From an uncultured Clostridia bacterium (GTDB taxonomy: Bacteria > Bacillota > Clostridia > TANB77 > CAG-508), in NCBI GenBank assembly GCA_934129745.1, contig CAKOWZ010000006.1, positions 1-64,000 on the forward strand: a stretch of DNA of 64,000 nucleotides, given 5' to 3'. Each line of letters starts with the position of its first letter. The stretch's first letter is position 1. The notes under the pieces are model-generated. The model was not told where the DNA came from and did not search any database. It saw only the letters and a list, made by a program, of their open reading frames with translations. Shown one piece after another: positions 24,231 to 33,645 of this stretch. The position numbers and the translations under genes were made by a program.

Positions 24231-26585
24231 TTAATCTAAAACTCTAGCAAAAGAAATTCTTCTAATATCTTTATTAGCTTCAATAACTTTTATCTTCATT
24301 TTCTCACCTATATTTAATATATCTCCACTATTCTCCCCTATCAATTGTTTATGTTCTTCATCATATATGAAAAACTCATTACCTAAATTTTCAAATCTAA
24401 TAAGTCCTTCAACAGTATTTTCAAGTTCAACAAATACACCAAAAGATGTTATATTAGAAATAATTCCTTCATATTCTTCTCCAATTTTAGAGCTCATATA
24501 TTCAGCTTTTTTAACATCTATGCTATCTCTTTCAACTTTTTGAGCAATTTTTTCTCTTTCTGATGAAGTTTTAGCATATTTAGTTGCCTGTTCTGAATAT
24601 TTTTCTATATCATCATCTGATAAAACATAATTTCTTTCTATATATTTCGAAATAATCCTGTGTATAAATAAATCTGGATATCTTCTAATTGGTGATGTAA
24701 AATGGCAATAATATTTGCTTGCAATACCAAAATGTCCACGATTTTCACTTTCATATTGAGCAATTTTCAATGTTCTTAAAATCAAATTTGATACAACTCT
24801 TTCTTCTGGTTTTCCTTTCACTTCTTCTAAAACTTGTGCAAATGCTTTTGGATGTATATTATCTTTATTTGCTTTAATTGAATATCCCAAATTCCAAATA
24901 AAAGTATTTAATTCTCTTATTTTATCAATATCTGGTTCAGGATGAACTCTATAAATAAATGGTGCTTCAAGCCAATAAAATTTTTCTGCAACTGTTTCAT
25001 TTGCAATCAACATAAATTGTTCTATAATTTCATTAGCAAATGTAATTTCATATTTTTTGACATCAATTGCAATTCCATTTTCATCTAAAATTATTTTACT
25101 TTCTGGAATATCTAATTCTAAGCTTCCATCTTTTTCTCTTTTTGATTTTAGAATTTCTGCCAATTGTTTCATTAATTTGAAATGATTAAAATATTTTTCA
25201 TATTGTTTTACAATTTCAATATCCTGTTCTGATAATTCATCTGAATCTGATTCCAAATATTTTAAAATTTTATAAACATTTGCATAAGACATCCTTTTTG
25301 TAACTTTAATAATACTTTTTCTAATATCTGATGAAATAACTTGTCCTTTATCATTTATTTCCATAATAACAGATAAAGCAAATCTATCTTTTCCTTCATT
25401 TAAACTACATATACCATTAGACAACTCTTTAGGTAACATTGGAATTACTCTATCCATCATATATACACTTGTCCCTCTAATAATAGCTTCTTTATCTAAT
25501 TGAGAGTTTTCTGTAACATAATTACTAACATCAGCAATATGGACTCCAAGAACATAATTACCGTCTTCATTTTTTTCCACACAAACAGCATCATCTAAAT
25601 CTTTTGCATCTTCACCATCAATTGTAAACATTTCTTTTTCTCTTAAATCTAACCTTGTTTTTAAATCTTGATTTGTTAAATTTAACCCTAATTCTAAATC
25701 TCCTTTTGTTTTAATAGAATTTCCACTTATAATTTTTGCTTCTTTTAAAACTGGTTCTGGGAATTCATATGGTAAATCATATTCTTTTATAAGACTTAAC
25801 ATATCTACACCTGCTTGGTCTTTGTTTCCCAATATTTCAACAATTTTTCCTTCTACTTTTTTTCCTTTTTCTGCAAATTTAGTAATTTTAACTACAACCT
25901 TTTGATTATTTTTTGCTTTTCCAAAATTACTTTTTGAGATAAATATATCTGAGCCAAATTTTTTGTCATCTGGTACAACAAATCCAAAATTTCTATTATT
26001 TTGAAATACACCTACTACTGTGTTTTTCTCATGTTTTAGAATTTTTACAACAATTCCCTCTTTATGTTGTATAACTTCATTTTTTGTTTTAACAGATTGA
26101 TTTATCACATTTTTTTCTATATTAAATTCACCTATTTCACTTTTTTCTTTTTTAGATTTAGTCCCTACATATTCTTTTCCTTTTGATTGGATTTTTTTAT
26201 AATCTTCAGATTCTATTATTTTTACAACAACCTCATCTCCATTTAAAGCACCATTTACATTATTAGGTGAAATAAATATTTCTTCTTCATCATTTCCATT
26301 TACAATTTTAACAAAACCAAATCCTTTTTGTTTTAAAGAAATAATTCCTGTTTTATATATGTTTTCATCAATTAACATATATTTTCCTTTTTTTGTTTCC
26401 TGAACTTTCATTTCATTTTCTAATTCTTTTAAAATATTATGAAATTCAGAATATTTTTGTTTTGGAACACCTAAAATAAATGCCATATCTTTAGCTTTCA
26501 TAGGTACATATTTTTCATTACTCATAAAATTTATAATATTCTGTTTATTTTCTGTTTTTATGTTTTCTTTTACATTCTCTTCCAT
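24231..26585 (-). CDS. rnr: Ribonuclease R
   Basis: Processive 3'-5' exoribonuclease of 784 residues that degrades structured RNA. In order: an N-terminal winged-helix region (about 10-75), cold-shock domains (about 75-260, including GFGFVKIVNG and NFGFVVPDD), the RNB catalytic domain with the metal-binding TIDGEDAKDLDDAVCV (about 320-335) and HFTSPIRRYPDLFIHR, and a C-terminal S1 domain (about 700-784). SD AAGGAG is well placed. It follows secG, the usual Firmicutes order secG-rnr, here separated by a terminator. Confidence 0.96.
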   Translation of the reverse strand: MEENVKENIKTENKQNIINFMSNEKYVPMKAKDMAFILGVPKQKYSEFHNILKELENEMKVQETKKGKYMLIDENIYKTGIISLKQKGFGFVKIVNGNDEEEIFISPNNVNGALNGDEVVVKIIESEDYKKIQSKGKEYVGTKSKKEKSEIGEFNIEKNVINQSVKTKNEVIQHKEGIVVKILKHEKNTVVGVFQNNRNFGFVVPDDKKFGSDIFISKSNFGKAKNNQKVVVKITKFAEKGKKVEGKIVEILGNKDQAGVDMLSLIKEYDLPYEFPEPVLKEAKIISGNSIKTKGDLELGLNLTNQDLKTRLDLREKEMFTIDGEDAKDLDDAVCVEKNEDGNYVLGVHIADVSNYVTENSQLDKEAIIRGTSVYMMDRVIPMLPKELSNGICSLNEGKDRFALSVIMEINDKGQVISSDIRKSIIKVTKRMSYANVYKILKYLESDSDELSEQDIEIVKQYEKYFNHFKLMKQLAEILKSKREKDGSLELDIPESKIILDENGIAIDVKKYEITFANEIIEQFMLIANETVAEKFYWLEAPFIYRVHPEPDIDKIRELNTFIWNLGYSIKANKDNIHPKAFAQVLEEVKGKPEERVVSNLILRTLKIAQYESENRGHFGIASKYYCHFTSPIRRYPDLFIHRIISKYIERNYVLSDDDIEKYSEQATKYAKTSSEREKIAQKVERDSIDVKKAEYMSSKIGEEYEGIISNITSFGVFVELENTVEGLIRFENLGNEFFIYDEEHKQLIGENSGDILNIGEKMKIKVIEANKDIRRISFARVLD

Positions 26586-26623
26586 TACAAACTTCTCCTT
26601 AATCTATTTTAAAATTAAATCAA

Positions 26624-26658
26624 GAAAAGATAGTAAACCCATAGCCTACTATCTTTTC
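26624..26658 (-). terminator. Intrinsic terminator between secG and rnr
   Basis: GAAAAGATAGTA pairs with TACTATCTTTTC around a loop of about 12 nt. The T-rich arm is the tail on the minus strand. Confidence 0.7.
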
Positions 26659-26679
26659 ACATACCAAATTATTCAAAAA

Positions 26680-26928
26680 TTACATAACATACAATATTCC
26701 TAAGATAACAGAAACAACAATAAAGGCTGCACCTAGTAAAATTGTTGTTCTTTTCATTTTACCTTCTTTAGTTCTTCCTTTATTTTTCTCATAAAAATTA
26801 TTAGTTGAAGAACCCATAATTGCTTCTGAAGCTCCATTTGAATCTTTAGTTTGTACAGTAGCTATTATAATTAACGCTATACAAATTATTATATAAATTG
26901 CTAATACTATATATTTTAATACTGCCAT
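26680..26928 (-). CDS. secG: Preprotein translocase subunit SecG
   Basis: The small auxiliary subunit of SecYEG, with two membrane helices (about 4-24 and 60-80) joined by a polar loop containing the typical SNGASEAIMGSS and NKGRTKEGKMKR stretches. I chose the ATG at 26928 (MAVLKYIV...), 8 nt after GGAG. An in-frame ATG at 26943 overlaps that SD. The product is 82 residues. It precedes rnr. Confidence 0.92.
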   Translation of the reverse strand: MAVLKYIVLAIYIIICIALIIIATVQTKDSNGASEAIMGSSTNNFYEKNKGRTKEGKMKRTTILLGAAFIVVSVILGILYVM

Positions 26929-27069
26929 TTTTACACTCTCCATTCATATATTTTTCCTTTGCTAATTGTAGCATACATTTTTTTTAATTGCAATTATTTT
27001 TTATTAAAATAATGTTTTTTATTTTTGTTAAACTAGTATTTCAGCCTTATTTAAAAAATAACTAATTTA

Positions 27070-28413
27070 TTAAGCACTTTCCATTCCTGTATCTTTGTTT
27101 GTTCTAATTCTTTGGTTTGTTTTTCTTGAAGTTTTATTATTATTAATAAAGACTTTTGGCTCTTCTCCATTTTCTACTGTTTCTTTAGTAATAATACATG
27201 TTTCAATATTAGGGTTTGATGGAATTTCAAACATTATATCTCTCATTATATCTTCAAAAATTGAACGAAGTCCTCTTGCACCAGTTTTTCTTTCAATTGC
27301 TTTATCAACAATTGCTTCTAATGCTTCATCTTCAAAATCAAGTTGAACACCATCTAATTCAAACAATTTTTTATATTGTTTAACAAGTGCATTACGTGGT
27401 TTTGTAACAATTTGCATTAATGCTTCTCTATCTAAATCTTGCAAAGTTGCAACAATTGGTAGTCTTCCTACAAATTCTGGAATTAAACCAAATTTTAGTA
27501 AATCTTGAGGTAATAATTCACTAAATACTTTTGCTTTATCTATTTCTTTTTGGCTTTCAATTTTTGCCCCAAATCCAATAGATTTTTTTCCGATTCTATC
27601 ATTTATTAATTTATCTAGTCCTTCAAAAGCACCACCACAAATAAATAATATATTTTCTGTATTTATTTGTATAAATTCTTGATGTGGATGTTTTCTTCCT
27701 CCTTGTGGTGGAACTGATGCTACAGTACCTTCAATAATTTTTAATAATGCTTGTTGTACACCTTCTCCACTTACATCTCTTGTTATTGATGGATTTTCTG
27801 ATTTTCTTGTTATTTTATCTATTTCATCTATATAAATTATTCCTCTTTCTGCTTTTTCAACATCATAATCAGCTGCTTGAATTAATTTTAATAAAATATT
27901 TTCAACATCTTCTCCAACATATCCAGCTTCTGTTAATGTTGTTGCATCAGCAATTGCAAATGGAACATTTAACACTTTTGCTAATGTTTGGGCAAGTAAT
28001 GTTTTTCCACATCCTGTTGGTCCTAGTAATAATACATTACTTTTCTTGATTTCAACATCACTATTATTACTATTGTTTTGTTCTAATATAAATTCATTGT
28101 TACTAATTCTTTTATAATGATTATATACTGCAACAGAAAGTGTTTTTTTAGCTTCTTCTTGACCTATAACATATTCATCTAATACTTTTTTAATTTCTTG
28201 TGGTGTAGGTAATTTATCTCCATCATCTAAAGTATATGCCATATCATCATCTTCATATAAGTCTTCATCTATTATTGTATTACAAACAGCAATACATTCA
28301 TTACAAATGTACACTCCTGGTCCTGCTATAATCCTTTGTACAGCTTCTTGTGTTTTACCACAAAAAGAACATCTAATACTTTTGCTTGGTTCTTTAATAT
28401 TTGGCATTTTCAC
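27070..28413 (-). CDS. clpX: ATP-dependent Clp protease ATP-binding subunit ClpX
   Basis: AAA+ unfoldase that feeds substrates to ClpP. The N-terminal zinc-binding domain has Cys15, Cys18, Cys37 and Cys40. Walker A is GPTGCGKT (about 131-138), the pore loop is GYVGEDV, Walker B is IIYIDEID, and the RKH loop lies in GGRKHPHQEF. The ClpP-binding IGF-type tripeptide appears in KKSIGFGAK. The start is GTG at 28413 or ATG at 28407. Neither has an SD within 15 nt. The nearest strong SD (28491-28497) lies about 78 nt upstream, beyond a repeat that can fold into a hairpin. It follows clpP and tig, the standard order. Confidence 0.96.
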   Translation of the reverse strand: MKMPNIKEPSKSIRCSFCGKTQEAVQRIIAGPGVYICNECIAVCNTIIDEDLYEDDDMAYTLDDGDKLPTPQEIKKVLDEYVIGQEEAKKTLSVAVYNHYKRISNNEFILEQNNSNNSDVEIKKSNVLLLGPTGCGKTLLAQTLAKVLNVPFAIADATTLTEAGYVGEDVENILLKLIQAADYDVEKAERGIIYIDEIDKITRKSENPSITRDVSGEGVQQALLKIIEGTVASVPPQGGRKHPHQEFIQINTENILFICGGAFEGLDKLINDRIGKKSIGFGAKIESQKEIDKAKVFSELLPQDLLKFGLIPEFVGRLPIVATLQDLDREALMQIVTKPRNALVKQYKKLFELDGVQLDFEDEALEAIVDKAIERKTGARGLRSIFEDIMRDIMFEIPSNPNIETCIITKETVENGEEPKVFINNNKTSRKTNQRIRTNKDTGMESA

Positions 28414-28497
28414 ATTACATGAAATTTAAATTTTAAAATTTGTTTTTCACATTACATAAAAATTTAAATTCTAAAATTTAAACTCATATTCTCCTTT
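28403..28497 (-). promoter_or_regulatory. clpX leader: distant SD, tandem repeat and hairpin
   Basis: On the minus strand AAAGGAG (28491-28497) is followed by ATG and a 7-codon frame (MSLNFRI, stop). Two direct copies (period 38 nt) of AAATTTTARAATTTAAATTT-n-ATGTAATGTGAAAA come next, the second ending at the clpX start. The first-copy segment 28466-28482 pairs with 28425-28441 over 17 bp (one G-U), extendable to 20 with further G-U pairs. Local 8-bp hairpins inside each copy are an alternative fold. With the long stem looped out, the SD is about 13 nt from the GTG. Confidence 0.5.
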
Positions 28498-28534
28498 CTC
28501 ATTTTATAAAAACATATTATTTTCATATAATAAA

Positions 28535-29140
28535 TTATGCTCTTTTTTCCATAATACCATCGATTAAACCATATTTTAAGGCTTCTTCAGCTGTCATGTA
28601 GTTATCTCTTTCAGTATCTCTATTAATTACTTCTAAAGGTTGCCCTGTTCTTTCACTTAATAATTTGTTTAATTTCTCACGAGTTTTTACCATATGGTCT
28701 GCATGGATTTTAATTTCTGTAGTTTGACCTGAAAGTCCTCCACCACCAATTAATGGTTGGTGAATTAATATTTCTGCATTTGGAGTTGCAAATCTTTTTC
28801 CTTTTTCACCAGATGCTAATAAAACTGCACCCATACTTGCTGCCATTCCTATACATATTGTTGTAACTGGGCATTTGATATAATTCATTGTATCTACAAT
28901 TCCCATACCATCTGTTATAGATCCACCTGGACTATTTATATATAATGAAATTTCTTTATCTGGGTCTTCAGATTCTAAGAATAACAATTGTGCAATTACT
29001 AAACTTGCTGAAGTTGGATTTACATCTTCTCCTAAAAATATTATTCTGTCTTTTAATAATCTTGAGAATATATCATATGATCTTTCTCCTTTTGATGTTT
29101 GTTCAACAACATATGGAACTAAACTATTTCTCTCTAACAT
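28535..29140 (-). CDS. clpP: ATP-dependent Clp protease proteolytic subunit ClpP
   Basis: Serine protease that forms the two-ring degradation chamber. The catalytic triad is visible: Ser102 in GMAASMGAV, His127 in ILIHQPL and Asp175 in NRDTERDNYM. At 201 residues it has the normal length. The N-terminus MLERNSLVPYVVEQTSKGERSY is typical. SD AGGAGG. It has its own promoter (29260-29288) after the tig terminator. I see no CtsR box in front of it. Confidence 0.97.
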   Translation of the reverse strand: MLERNSLVPYVVEQTSKGERSYDIFSRLLKDRIIFLGEDVNPTSASLVIAQLLFLESEDPDKEISLYINSPGGSITDGMGIVDTMNYIKCPVTTICIGMAASMGAVLLASGEKGKRFATPNAEILIHQPLIGGGGLSGQTTEIKIHADHMVKTREKLNKLLSERTGQPLEVINRDTERDNYMTAEEALKYGLIDGIMEKRA

Positions 29141-29259
29141 AACTTTCCTCCTAATTCAATTATTTACAAATATTTTTATTATATAACTACTTATATAATA
29201 ATTTTATAGTTTCATACATATTTTTGTGTATATTTTTAATTAATTTATTAACTAATTGC

Positions 29260-29288
29260 ATTTTATACTATTATACTTATTTTTTCAA
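29260..29288 (-). promoter_or_regulatory. Promoter of clpP
   Basis: On the minus strand TTGAAA (29283-29288), a 17-nt spacer and TAAAAT (29260-29265). An overlapping TATAAT lies a few bases upstream of the -10. Confidence 0.55.
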
Positions 29289-29354
29289 TAGTTTGTTGCA
29301 ATTATCTTTTTTATAATTATATTAATTTATTTACTAATCTTTTTTAACAGGCAT

Positions 29355-29388
29355 AAAAAGTTAGAGATTGAACAACCTCTAACTTTTT
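29355..29388 (-). terminator. Intrinsic terminator after tig
   Basis: The perfect 12-bp stem AAAAAGTTAGAG/CTCTAACTTTTT lies 12 nt past the tig stop, with the T-rich arm last on the minus strand. Confidence 0.85.
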
Positions 29389-29399
29389 ACAATTATTTC

Positions 29400-30683
29400 T
29401 TATTTTATTTTTGCATTATCTACTACAAATTTTATTGCTTTTTCTGCTACTATATTTTCTTTTATGTAATTAATTAAATGTTGATTATTTTTTAATTCAT
29501 CTGCATTTCTGCCATAGTTTTCAGCCATTTCTTTGATTTTTTCTTCTATTTCTTCTTCACTGGCTTCAATTTTTTCAGCTTTAACAATTGCATCTAAAAC
29601 TAATCTGCTTTTTACTGAAACTTTAGCTTGTTCTTCAAATTCTTTTCTCATATCTTCTTCAGATTTTCCAACCATTTGTAAGTATTGTTTTAAGTTTAAT
29701 CCTTGATATGATAATCTTGTTTCAACATCTTTCATCATGTTGTCAACTTCTGTTTCAATCATTCCTGATGGAATTTCAATATCTGTTGCATCACATACTG
29801 TTTTTATTGCATTTTCTTCAGTTTCATATTTTTCTTTGTTTGCATTTTCAGTTTCTAATTTTTCTTTAATACTATTTTTTAATTCTTCTAATGTATCAAA
29901 TTCACTAACATCTTTAGCAAATTCATCATCTAATTCTGGTAATTCTTTTCTTTTAATTTCATGTAATTTAACTTTAAATGTAGCATCTTTTCCAGCTAAT
30001 TCTGCTGAAAAATATTCCTCTGGGAATTTAACATTAATATCTTTTTCATCTTCAATTTTCATACCGATAATTTGATCTTCAAATCCTGGAATAAATGTTT
30101 TGCTACCAATTTCTAATTCATGATTTTCAGCTTTTCCACCTTCAAAAGCTACTCCATCAACAAATCCTTCAAAATCAATAACTGCAATATCTTTTTCAGC
30201 AACTGGTTCATTTTCAATGCTTACTAATCTTGAGTTTTTGTTAGCCATATTGTTTAATTCATTATTGATATCTTCGTCAGTTACTTTGTATTCAACTTTT
30301 TTCAAAGATATTCCTTTATATTTTCCTAATTTAACTTCTGGTTTAACTTGTACAACTGCTGTAAAGATTAATTCTTTTCCTTTTCCCATTTGTACTATAT
30401 CTATTTGTGGTTTGCTAACAACTTCTAATTTGTTTTCTTCTACTTCTTTTTCAAATATTTCAGGTACTATTTCATTAAATGTATCTTCATAAAAAATTTC
30501 AGGACCATATGTTTTTTCAACTAAAGCCATTGGTGCTTTTCCTTTTCTAAATCCTTTTATATTGAAGTATTTAGCTGTTTTAGCATATACTTTTTTCATT
30601 CCTTCATCAAATGTTTCTGCTGGAACATTAAATGTTAATTTTAATTCATTTGTATTTTCTGTGTTTTCTACTTTAATACTCAT
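29400..30683 (-). CDS. tig: Trigger factor (ribosome-associated chaperone)
   Basis: Folding chaperone and peptidyl-prolyl isomerase at the ribosomal exit. It has 427 residues in three parts: an N-terminal ribosome-binding domain with GFRKGKAP (about 44-51), an FKBP-like domain (about 150-245, with AVIDFEGFVDGVAFEGG) and the C-terminal helical chaperone arms. SD AAAGGA. It precedes clpP and clpX. A promoter is at 30758-30785. Confidence 0.97.
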   Translation of the reverse strand: MSIKVENTENTNELKLTFNVPAETFDEGMKKVYAKTAKYFNIKGFRKGKAPMALVEKTYGPEIFYEDTFNEIVPEIFEKEVEENKLEVVSKPQIDIVQMGKGKELIFTAVVQVKPEVKLGKYKGISLKKVEYKVTDEDINNELNNMANKNSRLVSIENEPVAEKDIAVIDFEGFVDGVAFEGGKAENHELEIGSKTFIPGFEDQIIGMKIEDEKDINVKFPEEYFSAELAGKDATFKVKLHEIKRKELPELDDEFAKDVSEFDTLEELKNSIKEKLETENANKEKYETEENAIKTVCDATDIEIPSGMIETEVDNMMKDVETRLSYQGLNLKQYLQMVGKSEEDMRKEFEEQAKVSVKSRLVLDAIVKAEKIEASEEEIEEKIKEMAENYGRNADELKNNQHLINYIKENIVAEKAIKFVVDNAKIK

Positions 30684-30757
30684 TTTAATTACATCCTTTC
30701 AAATATATCTCTATTCTCTTTTATGTTACTCATTTTTCTGAATAACTAAGCTTACTT

Positions 30758-30785
30758 ATTATATCACATTTTTCTAATTTTGCAA
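30758..30785 (-). promoter_or_regulatory. Promoter of tig
   Basis: On the minus strand TTGCAA (30780-30785), a 16-nt spacer and perfect TATAAT (30758-30763). Confidence 0.65.
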
Positions 30786-30825
30786 TACTTTCCACTACAT
30801 TTTTATCAATAAATTCAGAATAATT

Positions 30826-31533
30826 TCATTTAATTTTTAATAATTTAAAATCAAGATAATCTGCACTTATCAAATGAAAATTAATTCCACCTACATCACC
30901 TTCAATTGCATCTTTATGTGAATTTCCATGTAAATGTCCATAATAACAATCCTTTATATTATAATCTTTTAGTGTTTTATAAAATTCAAGATAATTGTTT
31001 CCAAGCAATTCTTTAGATTGAATTGGAGGATAATGCATAAATGCAATAATTTTTTTATTTTCACCATAAGTTTTAATTCCATTTTTTAATGATAATTTCA
31101 ATCTTTCATTTTCTCTATTTATCATTTTTCGATTTTCTTCTCCATCTTGTAGTATCCACCCTCTTGTTCCAACAATTATTATATCTTCAACTAAATATGA
31201 ATTATTATACAAAAATTCTACATTTTTAAAATTATTATTTTTGATAAATTCATTCATTTTGTTTAATGTTGACCACCAATAATCATGATTACCTTTTAAC
31301 ATAATTTTTCTTCCAGGTAATTCATTTAAATATTGAAAATCTAATTTTGTATCTTCAAGATATGTTGCCCAAGAAAAGTCCCCAGGAAGAATAACAGTGT
31401 CTTTTGGTTTAACTTTTTGGTTCCAATCTTGTCTTATTTTTTCATAATGATTGTTCCAATTATTTCCGAAAATGTCCATTGGTTTATTTTGTTGAAATGA
31501 TAAATGCAAATCAGCTATTACATATATTGACAT
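30826..31533 (-). CDS. Metallophosphoesterase (calcineurin-like)
   Basis: A 235-residue cytoplasmic phosphoesterase with the two-metal site motifs in order: IADLHL (about 5-10), GDFSWA (about 51), GNHDYWW (about 80), FMHYPP and GHLHG near the C-terminus. The combination DLHLSFQQNKPMDIFG and NHDYWW marks a clostridial subgroup whose substrate is not known. SD AAGGAG. It lies 186 nt downstream of the tsaD stop with AT-rich sequence in between. Confidence 0.9.
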   Translation of the reverse strand: MSIYVIADLHLSFQQNKPMDIFGNNWNNHYEKIRQDWNQKVKPKDTVILPGDFSWATYLEDTKLDFQYLNELPGRKIMLKGNHDYWWSTLNKMNEFIKNNNFKNVEFLYNNSYLVEDIIIVGTRGWILQDGEENRKMINRENERLKLSLKNGIKTYGENKKIIAFMHYPPIQSKELLGNNYLEFYKTLKDYNIKDCYYGHLHGNSHKDAIEGDVGGINFHLISADYLDFKLLKIK

Positions 31534-31719
31534 ATTTTATTCTCCTTTTTATGAATTGTATTTTAATTAATTATTTGGTTAAATTCATATTAATTATATA
31601 ATTAAATTTATATCAATTATTTAATTATTTACTGGACTGTTTGTTTCATAAAATATTTATTAGATATAATATTTAATAAATATTTTATTTAAATAACTAT
31701 ATTATTTTTATATTTTAAA

Positions 31720-32718
31720 TTATTCTTCTCCAAGTTTTAGATTTGGAATAGCATTTAAATATAAATCAGATCTTTTTCCATTTATGAAATTGTAATATCC
31801 TGCACTTGCTATCATTGCAGCATTATCTGTACATAAAATAGGCTCAGGATAATATATTTTCATACCATGAGTTTCTTCTAATTCTAAAAATTTTTTTCTT
31901 ATATATGTATTAGCAGATACTCCTCCTGCTAATGCAATTGTTTTTATTCCTAATTGTTCTGATGCTTTTAAAACATTATCTATTAAAACCTGTGTTACAT
32001 TTTCTTCAAAACTTGCACATAAATCAGCTTTATTTACATCTGGATTTTTATGATGTAAATTTATTATAGCTGTTTTTATTCCACTAAAACTAAAATCTAA
32101 ATTATCAAAATGAGTTTTTGGTAATTGTATATTAGCATGTCCTTGTTTTGCAAGTTTATCTATTTTAGGTCCACCTGGATATCCTAAACCTACAACTCTT
32201 GCGACTTTATCAAATGCTTCTCCTATTGCATCATCTCTAGTTTTTCCAAGTATTTCAAATTCTTCATAACTTTTTATATGTACCAAATGTGTGTGTCCAC
32301 CTGAAATTATCATACATAAAAATGGTGGTTGTAAATCTTTATGTGTTATATAATTTGCTGCAATATGACCTTGAATATGGTTAGTTCCAACTAATGGAAT
32401 ATTTAATGTATAACTTAATGCTTTTGCATATGATACCCCTACTAATAAAGCACCAACTAAACCTGGACCATATGTACATGCTATATGATCTATATCCTCA
32501 AATTTAATATTAGCATCTTTTAGTGCTTGTTTTGTAACCTCAGAAATAGCTTCAACATGATTTCTTGATGCTATTTCTGGAACCACTCCACCATATTGTT
32601 CATGTATTTTTATTTGTGAATTAATAACATTTGATAATACTTCTCTACCATTTTTTACTACTGCAACTGACGTTTCATCACAACTTGATTCAATTCCTAA
32701 TGTTAGTATATCTTTCAT
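31720..32718 (-). CDS. tsaD: tRNA N6-adenosine threonylcarbamoyltransferase TsaD
   Basis: Transfers threonylcarbamoyl to A37 of ANN-decoding tRNAs, working with TsaB, TsaE and TsaC (not in this window). It is an ASKHA-fold protein of 332 residues: GIESSCDETSVAVV at the start, YGGVVPEIASRNH, the metal-binding His114 and His118 in TNHIQGH, MISGGHTHL, and GGVSANTYIR. The ATG at 32718 is certain, because an in-frame TAA sits directly before it. Its SD is not adjacent: AAAGGAGAG lies about 51 nt upstream, on the far side of a 17-bp perfect hairpin (separate entry). Confidence 0.97.
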   Translation of the reverse strand: MKDILTLGIESSCDETSVAVVKNGREVLSNVINSQIKIHEQYGGVVPEIASRNHVEAISEVTKQALKDANIKFEDIDHIACTYGPGLVGALLVGVSYAKALSYTLNIPLVGTNHIQGHIAANYITHKDLQPPFLCMIISGGHTHLVHIKSYEEFEILGKTRDDAIGEAFDKVARVVGLGYPGGPKIDKLAKQGHANIQLPKTHFDNLDFSFSGIKTAIINLHHKNPDVNKADLCASFEENVTQVLIDNVLKASEQLGIKTIALAGGVSANTYIRKKFLELEETHGMKIYYPEPILCTDNAAMIASAGYYNFINGKRSDLYLNAIPNLKLGEE

Positions 32719-32728
32719 TTATTTACTA

Positions 32729-32776
32729 CAAAATACTTTTTATAATTTAATTATAAAAAGTATTTTGCTCTCCTTT
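32729..32776 (-). promoter_or_regulatory. Hairpin between Shine-Dalgarno and start of tsaD
   Basis: The perfect 17-bp stem 32729-32745/32751-32767 (CAAAATACTTTTTATAA and its complement) with a 5-nt loop sits between AAAGGAGAG (32768-32776) and the tsaD ATG (32716-32718). Without the hairpin, SD and start would be 12 nt apart. It could also be a weak terminator of the upstream gene, but it has almost no GC and no T-run after it. Confidence 0.65.
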
Positions 32777-32874
32777 TATATAAATAAGATTTAGGTTTTT
32801 ATTTGGTTTTACCTATAAACCTTTTTTAATTTTTAATAATAAATTTTTCTGTATGTTAATTATAATTTTAAATA

Positions 32875-33645
32875 TTAATATATTCCAAATATTACCAAAA
32901 TTGATTTTAAATCAATTTTAAAAATATTACCAATTAACAAAAATAAACCTTTAACTGCACCTTCAATACAAGGTGTTATTATATACCCTGCAATTCCTGT
33001 AACCCAAAGGGCAATAAAAATAATATATAATAATTGCTCATTTCTATCAAACCATTGTCTTGCATTATATGATAAAAAATGATTTAAAATTTTTGATCCA
33101 TCCAATGGTGGTAATGGTATTAAATTAAATAATCCTAGTCCAGTATTAATTATGATTAATTCCATTATAAAAACAAAAATTATAAAATATACTCTAACTG
33201 GTAAATTTATTAATACATTAAATTTTAATAATAATGCTAATACTATTGTTGAAAAAATAGCAATAACAAAATTCATTAATGGTCCTGCAAATGACACAAT
33301 TGCTTCTGCTTTTGTCATAGATATATTTCTTTTAAATTGTCTTGGATTAATTTCAACTGGCTTTCCCCATCCAAATCCTGCAACAATTAATAATGCAAAT
33401 CCAATTGGATCTATATGTTTTAAAGGATTTAATGTTAATCTTCCTTGATTTCTTGGAGTATTATCTCCTAATTTATCAGCTGCAAATGCATGTGCAAATT
33501 CATGAAATGTAATTGCTATCAAAATTGCAAATACTGATATTATCAATGTAATAATACTATTCATGTTTGTTAATCTATTAACAATATTTATTAATACAAA
33601 GATTCCTAAAATAATATATAAAATTCTTTTATCAAAATTAAACAT
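32875..33645 (-). CDS. Site-2 protease family protein (M50, YwhC/Rip-like)
   Basis: Intramembrane zinc metalloprotease of 256 residues with about five to six membrane segments. The zinc site FHEFAH (His48, Glu49, His52) lies in the second segment and the third ligand in NLIPLPPLDGSKIL (about 180). No PDZ domain is present, which fits the compact YwhC/SpoIVFB-type branch rather than RseP. The substrate is unknown. SD AAGGAA. Between lysS and tsaD, each intergenic space carries a similar small TAGGTT/AACCTA hairpin. Confidence 0.9.
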   Translation of the reverse strand: MFNFDKRILYIILGIFVLINIVNRLTNMNSIITLIISVFAILIAITFHEFAHAFAADKLGDNTPRNQGRLTLNPLKHIDPIGFALLIVAGFGWGKPVEINPRQFKRNISMTKAEAIVSFAGPLMNFVIAIFSTIVLALLLKFNVLINLPVRVYFIIFVFIMELIIINTGLGLFNLIPLPPLDGSKILNHFLSYNARQWFDRNEQLLYIIFIALWVTGIAGYIITPCIEGAVKGLFLLIGNIFKIDLKSILVIFGIY

